DNA of 22,676 nt, from positions 1-22,676 of the IMG/VR virus record IMGVR_UViG_3300034073_004189. One strand, written 5' to 3'. The notes beneath the pieces were generated by a model. It was not told the origin of the DNA. It ran no database searches and was given only the letters and a program-made list of their open reading frames with translations. The position numbers and the translations under genes were made by a program. The number at the start of each line of letters is the position of its first letter. The stretch's first letter is position 1. Source of the DNA: a virus. This document shows, piece after piece, positions 16,342 to 20,442 of the stretch.

Positions 16342-17637
16342 TTACGAAGTCGTTATCTTAAGACCCTGGAAATCTGCTGCTGAATAAACAGTTTCTCCCG
16401 TGGCTTGATTGACATTAACAATCTTTACATATTTAAATTCATTTCCATTTCCTATCTGGATTTTTTGATATTGATTTGGAAACACCCCTCTTGGGTACGA
16501 TGTCAACGCAGGATCATTACCACCATCGTTTTCTTGTGCGTTCGATGGTTGAACTACTTGTTGGCGCCAACCAGGTCTACGTTGATCATTTCTTGCATTC
16601 GTTTGCTCATCAAGCGGTAAAGTCGGATCGTCATTTCCTAACAAGTAGCTATTTGGAAACTCTTCTGGTCCCGTGGCGTCTTTAACTGATCTATTTTCAA
16701 CTTCAAAGTTAATAACGGGCGACGAAACATATCGTTTTACTGGAATAGGTACACCTGGTGCTGTAGAAGCCCAAACGTATGCGGGTACCTTAACGTCGAA
16801 CGTACATTTTATAAATCTTTCAGATGTCGACATGTCTTCAAAGTTGGTTTCGACATTATACGCGCCGTTATCTAATTTTGCTACGAACCAATAACCCTTT
16901 GTTGTTGTTAACTTCCACGAGTTTGTTTGTGGAAGATAGGACGACATTATTTTTTCCAAAATTTGATTCATGTGCTGGGTAAAATGTGTCCAAATGGTTA
17001 CGCTATATGTTGCTGTATAAAACTGGGGCGATGGTACGACGATCGTTTCGAAAATATTGTTTTTTCTATTCGTTAATAACAGCGCACCGCGAACATTGTC
17101 GAAGTCATCGCTTAAATCACCAGTTTTTCTTCCTGTAATAAATTCATTACTTAAAGAATATTGCGAACCACTCGTTACAGCAACATTTGCTTGATTTAAT
17201 ATCAACTGGCGATTTATTAAATTTTGATAATCTCTGTCAGATTTATCTAACCTACGTCTTACGACGATTTCACCCGTCTGTTGATTGATACCTCTACTTG
17301 TAATATCATCAGGAGCTTGAGATACGCTGGTTCGCATAATCGTTATAAGAGGTAAGATCAAAGTATTGTTTCTATCCCTCAGTGGACGACCTCGTTTTAA
17401 CATCGCCCATTTTTCACCCGCTGCGAAAACTATAGGAACCCGTTTTAGTTCCTGTGTGTCTTTACCTCCAGCGCTGGGCGCTATTTCTTTGTCGAATAAT
17501 GTAAATAAAGCTACATCAACGTCTTCTAATCCGCAAGGTGGAATCACCAAATCAGATCTAATGTTACCATCATATCCCGATTTGACGCCAGGTACGTTAA
17601 AGTTGACTTGGTCTACGGCATTAAATCGAGTTGTCAT
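16342..17637 (-). CDS. Tail terminator / sheath stabiliser, T4 gp15-like
   Basis: The 431-residue product shows the pattern I recall for T4 gp15. An N-terminal ALFTLFDKEI is followed by the strongly conserved-looking LKRVPIVFAAGEKWAMLKR, then LILPLITIMRTSV. Centrally there is PSPQFYTATYSVTIWTHFTQ and HMNQILEKIMSSYLP, matching gp15's short Pro-rich strand, a tyrosine-rich strand and QILPYF-type helix. The region CTFDVKVPAYVW resembles the closing strand of the fold. The C-terminal 120 residues are an Asn/Gln/Pro-rich extension. In T4, gp15 caps the finished tail, stabilises the sheath and binds the neck. Here it directly precedes the sheath genes, as gp15 precedes gp18 nearby in T4. An AAGGA site lies upstream of the ATG. 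The family call is by memory of motifs, without alignment. Confidence 0.72.
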   Translation of the reverse strand: MTTRFNAVDQVNFNVPGVKSGYDGNIRSDLVIPPCGLEDVDVALFTLFDKEIAPSAGGKDTQELKRVPIVFAAGEKWAMLKRGRPLRDRNNTLILPLITIMRTSVSQAPDDITSRGINQQTGEIVVRRRLDKSDRDYQNLINRQLILNQANVAVTSGSQYSLSNEFITGRKTGDLSDDFDNVRGALLLTNRKNNIFETIVVPSPQFYTATYSVTIWTHFTQHMNQILEKIMSSYLPQTNSWKLTTTKGYWFVAKLDNGAYNVETNFEDMSTSERFIKCTFDVKVPAYVWASTAPGVPIPVKRYVSSPVINFEVENRSVKDATGPEEFPNSYLLGNDDPTLPLDEQTNARNDQRRPGWRQQVVQPSNAQENDGGNDPALTSYPRGVFPNQYQKIQIGNGNEFKYVKIVNVNQATGETVYSAADFQGLKITTS

Positions 17638-17685
17638 CTTCTTTTCCTTAATTATTAGATTGATATTTAATCCTATAAAAGTCTT

Positions 17686-17702
17686 TTGCGAAAAGCGATA
17701 AA
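17686..17702 (-). promoter_or_regulatory. Candidate phage promoter element upstream of the gp15-like gene
   Basis: On the minus strand TTTATCGCTTTTCGCAA ends 48 nt before the gp15-like ATG. It differs at only two of 17 positions from the element upstream of the first sheath gene. An 11-bp GATTAAATATC also follows (17662-17672), present in inverse orientation beside the other copy. A looser match, TTTATCAAGTTTTTTG, lies upstream of the small SH3-like operon near 18840-18855. Confidence 0.4.
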
Positions 17703-17707
17703 CACTT

Positions 17708-17737
17708 TTGAATACATCTCACTTTTTATGTTATAAT
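17708..17737 (+). promoter_or_regulatory. Strong sigma70-type promoter for the lipoprotein gene
   Basis: TTGAAT at 17708-17713 and a perfect TATAAT at 17732-17737 are separated by 18 bp. TG one base before the -10 gives an extended -10. The predicted start of transcription is about 28 nt before the lipoprotein ATG. Such a host-type promoter implies expression by unmodified host RNA polymerase, independently of the tail genes on the other strand. Confidence 0.75.
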
Positions 17738-17771
17738 TACTCTCGCCATTAAGGCAATAGGAGAAAAAACA

Positions 17772-17993
17772 ATGAAAAATATGTTTGTTATGTTTTGCTG
17801 CGCTGCAGCTCTAATTGGTTGCAAGTCTGAAGACAAGTCCAACGCAGCAGCCTCTGCCTCTGCTTCAGTATCCGCAGAGGCTGTTCCTTCTACAACAGCT
17901 TCAGCATCCGCTGCAGTAGAGGCACCAGCAGCTCCTTCAGCAAGCGCGTCAGCAGCTCCAGCTGCTAGTGCTGTTCCTGCGCAGAAGAAGTGA
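17772..17993 (+). CDS. Small Ala/Ser/Pro-rich lipoprotein
   Basis: The 73-residue product begins MKNMFVMFCCAAALIGCKS: a short basic n-region, hydrophobic core and a lipobox (LIGC) with Cys at residue 17, so it should be lipid-modified and anchored in the membrane facing the periplasm or outside. The mature part is nearly all Ala, Ser, Pro, Val and Glu, low-complexity and probably disordered. AGGAG lies 8 nt before the ATG, and a good host-type promoter precedes it. It is alone on its strand between two minus-strand operons, the layout of a phage moron. Small phage lipoproteins are known that block receptors and prevent superinfection (for example T5 Llp), which is a possible role here, not shown. 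Ser aside, a host origin of the gene is possible. The ribosome-binding site and signal peptide make it a real gene. Confidence 0.87.
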   Translation: MKNMFVMFCCAAALIGCKSEDKSNAAASASASVSAEAVPSTTASASAAVEAPAAPSASASAAPAASAVPAQKK

Positions 17994-18001
17994 GCAATAA
18001 A

Positions 18002-18023
18002 GTGCATCACATTTGGGATGCAC
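18002..18023 (-). terminator. Possible terminator after the SH3-like operon
   Basis: GTGCATC and GATGCAC form a 7-bp stem with an 8-nt loop. On the minus strand the hairpin is followed by TTTATT, a short U-rich run that fits weak intrinsic termination of the operon that ends at 18076. On the plus strand, 8 nt after the lipoprotein stop, no U-run follows, so it would work less well there, though it may protect the mRNA 3' end. Confidence 0.4.
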
Positions 18024-18075
18024 AATTGGTCCTGTCGTCTAAGTAAAGACGCGATTAATATATCGAAATTAGAGT

Positions 18076-18369
18076 TCAAGTCTCTGCAGGACCACCGAGC
18101 TTAATTAAGCATCTATGGTTAATCCAGCCAACAATATTCTGTTGAGTACATATTTTGGCGCCTAAGGGTCCAACTTCGGGTTGGTGTATTTCTAGTACAA
18201 GAGCTACATCTCCACGACGAAATTCACCAACGATCGCAGGCCAAAATTTTTCGGCCGAATAATCATAATCATTCCAGGTCGCCCAAACGACCATAGAGTT
18301 CGTTTTACCTACGGTTCCAAGAACCACTAGGTCGCCGGGCTTCAATTTTTTTTTATTTTTTTTATTCAC
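18076..18369 (-). CDS. Small probable SH3-like protein
   Basis: The frame gives 97 residues from a GTG (18367-18369) that overlaps the end of the upstream gene in the arrangement GTGAATAA, suggesting coupled translation. An ATG at 18405 in the same frame would add 12 residues but overlap the upstream gene by 44 nt. The N-terminus is lysine-rich (NKKNKKKLK) and encoded by A-rich tracts. KPGDLVVLGTVG, then a Trp-rich centre (VVWATWNDYDY), GDVALVLEI and GWINHRCLIKL form the beta-strand pattern of small SH3-like domains with a closing GWI strand. Partner and role are unknown; it is the last of three small genes in this operon. The fold is inferred by eye. Confidence 0.65.
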   Translation of the reverse strand: MNKKNKKKLKPGDLVVLGTVGKTNSMVVWATWNDYDYSAEKFWPAIVGEFRRGDVALVLEIHQPEVGPLGAKICTQQNIVGWINHRCLIKLGGPAET

Positions 18370-18541
18370 TATCTTCGGCGTCTTTAGTGTCCCTGCCCAG
18401 AGCATCTAACTCTAGAATTAATTTAATTAATTGTTTGCGGTAACTATCGACGTCTTTATTTTTATTTTTTCTTGATTCTTCTATGAGCCTCGTTATATCT
18501 TTAATTTCTTGTACCAAAAATTCTTTTCTGGTCTTTCCCAT
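18362..18541 (-). CDS. Short charged coiled-coil-like protein
   Basis: Starting at the ATG at 18541, the product is 59 residues (MGKTRKEFLVQEIKDITR...), mostly Lys, Glu, Arg, Leu and Ile in heptad-like spacing, so a single helical hairpin or coiled coil is likely, with an acidic C-terminus. A longer frame reaches 18601 but would overlap the upstream gene; the ATG chosen leaves a 13-nt gap and has AAAGAG upstream. No family recognised. The gene sits between two SH3-like genes and is probably co-expressed with them. Confidence 0.6.
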   Translation of the reverse strand: MGKTRKEFLVQEIKDITRLIEESRKNKNKDVDSYRKQLIKLILELDALGRDTKDAEDSE

Positions 18542-18554
18542 AATTAGCTCTTTG

Positions 18555-18800
18555 TTAAACAGGTTTAACCCAGATCGACGGTATATATCCCGTAGATCCA
18601 TGTACCGTTAATAGTTTTATCCACTGTAGATTATTGTTTTCTACGATAGAGTCTATAACGATACTGACAAAATTTTTTCGAATGACGTTTTCCTCCATCA
18701 TTCTGAATCTATCGTTTTCAATAGCGTACATTGGTCGCGGTGGACCTGTGAAATCCGTTACGACACATTGTCCTACATAAAATCGATCGATGAATTTCAT
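18555..18800 (-). CDS. Small SH3-like protein, first of a three-gene operon
   Basis: From the ATG at 18800 the product is 81 residues. A TTG at 18809 could add three. Features are VGQCVVTDF at the front, a PPRPMYAI strand, then ENNNLQWIKLLTVHGSTGYIPSIWVKPV, closing with the GYIPSxWV pattern common in small bacterial and phage SH3-like barrels. The AGG about 10 nt upstream is a modest ribosome-binding site, and TATAAT at 18820-18825 on the minus strand is a plausible -10 box. The gene is divergent from the NADAR gene 61 bp away. The role is unknown; similar folds occur in regulatory and RNA- or protein-binding phage proteins. Confidence 0.65.
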   Translation of the reverse strand: MKFIDRFYVGQCVVTDFTGPPRPMYAIENDRFRMMEENVIRKNFVSIVIDSIVENNNLQWIKLLTVHGSTGYIPSIWVKPV

Positions 18801-18819
18801 CGCGATCAAACCTGCATTA

Positions 18820-18825
18820 ATTATA
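18820..18825 (-). promoter_or_regulatory. Candidate -10 box for the SH3-like operon
   Basis: A perfect TATAAT on the minus strand lies 19 nt before the ATG at 18800. No good -35 box is seen at 16-18 bp spacing; upstream is TTTATCAAGTTTTTTG, loosely like the element upstream of the gp15-like and first sheath genes, so a non-host sigma mode is possible. Confidence 0.35.
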
Positions 18826-18861
18826 CTTCGAACTAATCAAAAAACTTGATAAAATCAATTT

Positions 18862-19332
18862 ATGACAATCATCGATAGATTTACACGAGAAAGTGGGTAT
18901 GAGTTTTTATCCAATTTCTATCCTTCCACCATTAGCTTCGAAGGCAGACTATATCCGACTGTCGAACACGCCTATCAGGCTGCTAAAACTCTAGATCCTA
19001 AAATCAGGGAATTTATTAGAAAAGCCAATGGACCGCTAGAAGCCAAAAAGCTGGGTCAAGGAATTTTAAAGCGCGAAGACTGGGAACAAATAAAAATAGA
19101 CGTTATGCGTAAATTAATTAAAGAAAAATTTTCTAATCCTTTTCTTACGCACAAACTAATTGCAACAGGAGACGCACAATTAATTTTGGGAAATAAGTGG
19201 AATGATAAATTTTGGGGAGTCTGTAAGGGTACCGGAGAAAACTGGTTGGGTAAAGTTTTAATGGAAATTAGAAGCGAATTGCAAATAGAAATAGCAAAAG
19301 ACGCAGATATACAGTTCGCAAAAGTAGATTAA
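18862..19332 (+). CDS. NADAR-domain protein (YbiA-like)
   Basis: The 156-residue product spans a full NADAR domain: FLSNFYPS near 16-23, YPTVEHAYQAAK near 32-43 with the conserved Glu and His, a central AKKLG, and WGVCKGTGENWLGKVLMEIR near 117-136. Families of this fold include bacterial YbiA, which cleaves N-glycosidic bonds of riboflavin intermediates, and NADAR proteins that remove ADP-ribose from guanine bases and neutralise DarT-type toxins. In a phage it could undo a host ADP-ribosylation defence or act in NAD or nucleotide metabolism; sequence alone cannot decide. The ATG has no Shine-Dalgarno (AAAATCAATTT precedes it). TAAAAT at 18850-18855 would place the start of transcription at or near the ATG, so a leaderless message is possible. 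It is the first gene of a plus-strand operon. Confidence 0.9.
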   Translation: MTIIDRFTRESGYEFLSNFYPSTISFEGRLYPTVEHAYQAAKTLDPKIREFIRKANGPLEAKKLGQGILKREDWEQIKIDVMRKLIKEKFSNPFLTHKLIATGDAQLILGNKWNDKFWGVCKGTGENWLGKVLMEIRSELQIEIAKDADIQFAKVD

Positions 19333-19357
19333 AAAAGTCTTAGGAATCATAGACTAA

Positions 19358-19747
19358 GTGAAAAACATAAAACAAGTCATCGTTATTAGAAAAGATCTTA
19401 AGCTAAGACGAGGAAAATTAGCATCCTTGGTAGCCCACGCGGCGATGCAATTTATTTTAGATAACAATGAATCCGACAGAAACGATGAATTGCGAGTCAA
19501 ATTATCGCAGCAGGAAATACATTGGCTTAAGGATTCATTTGCGAAGGAAGTCATCGGTGTTGATTCACAAGATGCCTTAAGTAACTTAGTGTTAAAGGCT
19601 GAACTTAATGGTGTCAACGTTTATTCTATTTTTGATAAATCTTCTAATATAAAACCCGATGAACATCCACAATTGTTATGCGCAGCTTTTGGACCCGATG
19701 AAGAGGATCAAATTTCAGAAATTATAGGTAGTTTAAAATCAATCTAA
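19358..19747 (+). CDS. Pth2-type peptidyl-tRNA hydrolase
   Basis: The 129-residue product starts at GTG and opens with QVIVIRKDLKLRRGKLASLV followed by AHAAM, the hallmark of archaeal/eukaryotic-type Pth2 (phosphate-binding loop and the active-site Lys, Asp and His region). The end, CAAFGPDEEDQISEIIGSL, matches the family's final GP-and-helix. The middle, normally a compact strand-helix region, is conserved only loosely. Pth2 cleaves peptidyl-tRNA to free tRNA and peptide, recycling tRNA lost from stalled or aborted translation. Bacterial phages rarely carry this type. It lies 25 nt after the NADAR gene and its stop overlaps the next start (TAATG), so the three genes form one unit. The activity is assigned by family, not shown. 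Confidence 0.85.
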   Translation: MKNIKQVIVIRKDLKLRRGKLASLVAHAAMQFILDNNESDRNDELRVKLSQQEIHWLKDSFAKEVIGVDSQDALSNLVLKAELNGVNVYSIFDKSSNIKPDEHPQLLCAAFGPDEEDQISEIIGSLKSI

Positions 19748-20220
19748 TGAAAAAAGTAAGAATCACAACAAAAAAAGGATCAGTCGGAAAAAAATTTCCA
19801 ATCTTTAACAGTCCCGAAGCGTTATACGTTTGGCTCAATGATCCAGAACTTCAAGCGCTACCAAGACTAGATCCTTCACTTGGCTCTATGATTCTATTAA
19901 GGCCCGGCGAGACGATGGAGGTCGAGTGGTTAGGTTGCGAATTTTATAACGAAGGTGATTACGTTCTTCGAATAGACCAAGTTAGACTAGCCAAAACTAT
20001 GAAAATTAGAGCTTTAGATAAAAATAAAATTTTAGGCGTTCATAGCGGATGGACGATCGAACAAATTATTTCATTTAAAAATGGTGAAGACGATGACACA
20101 AAACGTTCTAAACTTTCATCCAAGTCAAAACACAAATTTAATATTGAAGAACTATTCGTCTCTAGAGGGTTGATAGAAGAACAAGATAACGAAAAAATAA
20201 AAGCAGAAGATCTTCATTGA
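19747..20220 (+). CDS. Unknown protein, third gene of the NADAR/Pth2 operon
   Basis: The 157-residue product starts at ATG overlapping the Pth2 stop by one base. It begins with a basic KKVRITTKKGSVGKK segment, has a compact middle (YVWLNDPELQALPRLDPSL then LLRPGETMEVEWLGCEFYNEGDYVLRI) and a very charged C-terminal third rich in Lys, Asp and Ser. There is one cysteine, no membrane segment and no motif I recognise. The basic front might bind nucleic acid. Tight coupling indicates co-expression with the hydrolase. Clear TAATG coupling and reading-frame length support it as real. Confidence 0.75.
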   Translation: MKKVRITTKKGSVGKKFPIFNSPEALYVWLNDPELQALPRLDPSLGSMILLRPGETMEVEWLGCEFYNEGDYVLRIDQVRLAKTMKIRALDKNKILGVHSGWTIEQIISFKNGEDDDTKRSKLSSKSKHKFNIEELFVSRGLIEEQDNEKIKAEDLH

Positions 20221-20350
20221 TCTCAATCTTCATCGTGCGATTAATCTATATGCACGCGCAAAATAATATAAAGATTCGCTAGCGTGTCACGTCCAGCTCC
20301 CGCCGATTGTTTAGTAACGGGCGGCGCCAAATCGAAGAAGCCCAACCTAA
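20221..20350. other. Gap after the accessory operon, no gene seen
   Basis: This gap separates the plus-strand operon from the leftover of the fibre 3' end. It contains a direct repeat of ATCTTCAT around 20211-20236 and a GC-rich patch near 20298-20330 with short self-complementarity (CGCCG/CGGCG) but no tRNA-like cloverleaf and no U-run terminator. Total non-genic length up to the fibre stop is about 220 bases. Confidence 0.5.
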
Positions 20351-20437
20351 TCACATCAAACCATAAGCCTGTAAAGCGTCAATTATTGCATTTAGCTTTA
20401 CGCCGATTTGATAGAAGTTACCTCGTAGATTTGTCAC
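20351..20437 (-). pseudogene. Leftover or mini-gene repeating the fibre C-terminal motif
   Basis: Beginning 5 nt after the fibre stop, in a different frame, a GTG (20435-20437) opens 28 codons ending in GVKLNAIIDALQAYGLM and a TGA. This matches the pattern of the fibre's own C-terminus (DMINAMYTALRNYGLLT): N-A-x3-A-L-x2-Y-G-L. Such endings are typical of phage fibre tips. It could be the decayed 3' end of a lost fibre gene, a 3' duplication, or an alternative tip reached by frameshift. It is too short to be a certain gene. Confidence 0.4.
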
Positions 20438-20442
20438 GGCAA

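Noticed and set aside
18036-18051. Small hairpin CGTCT/AGACG downstream of the lipoprotein
   Set aside because: Only 5 bp with no U-run; not convincing as a terminator.
17726-18079. Minus-strand open frame of 117 codons opposite the lipoprotein
   Set aside because: It is the shadow of the Ala/Ser-rich lipoprotein codons, whose antisense is stop-poor; the plus strand has the promoter, ribosome-binding site and signal peptide.
18345-18365. T-rich run as a plus-strand terminator
   Set aside because: It is preceded by no clear GC-rich hairpin on the plus strand and is explained as lysine codons (AAA) of a minus-strand gene.
20221-20442. Possible tRNA or small RNA in the gap before the fibre gene
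   Set aside because: GTAAAGC/GCTTTAC pair with a 17-nt loop and the GC-rich patch has short complementarity, but no acceptor stem, T-loop or anticodon arrangement could be found.
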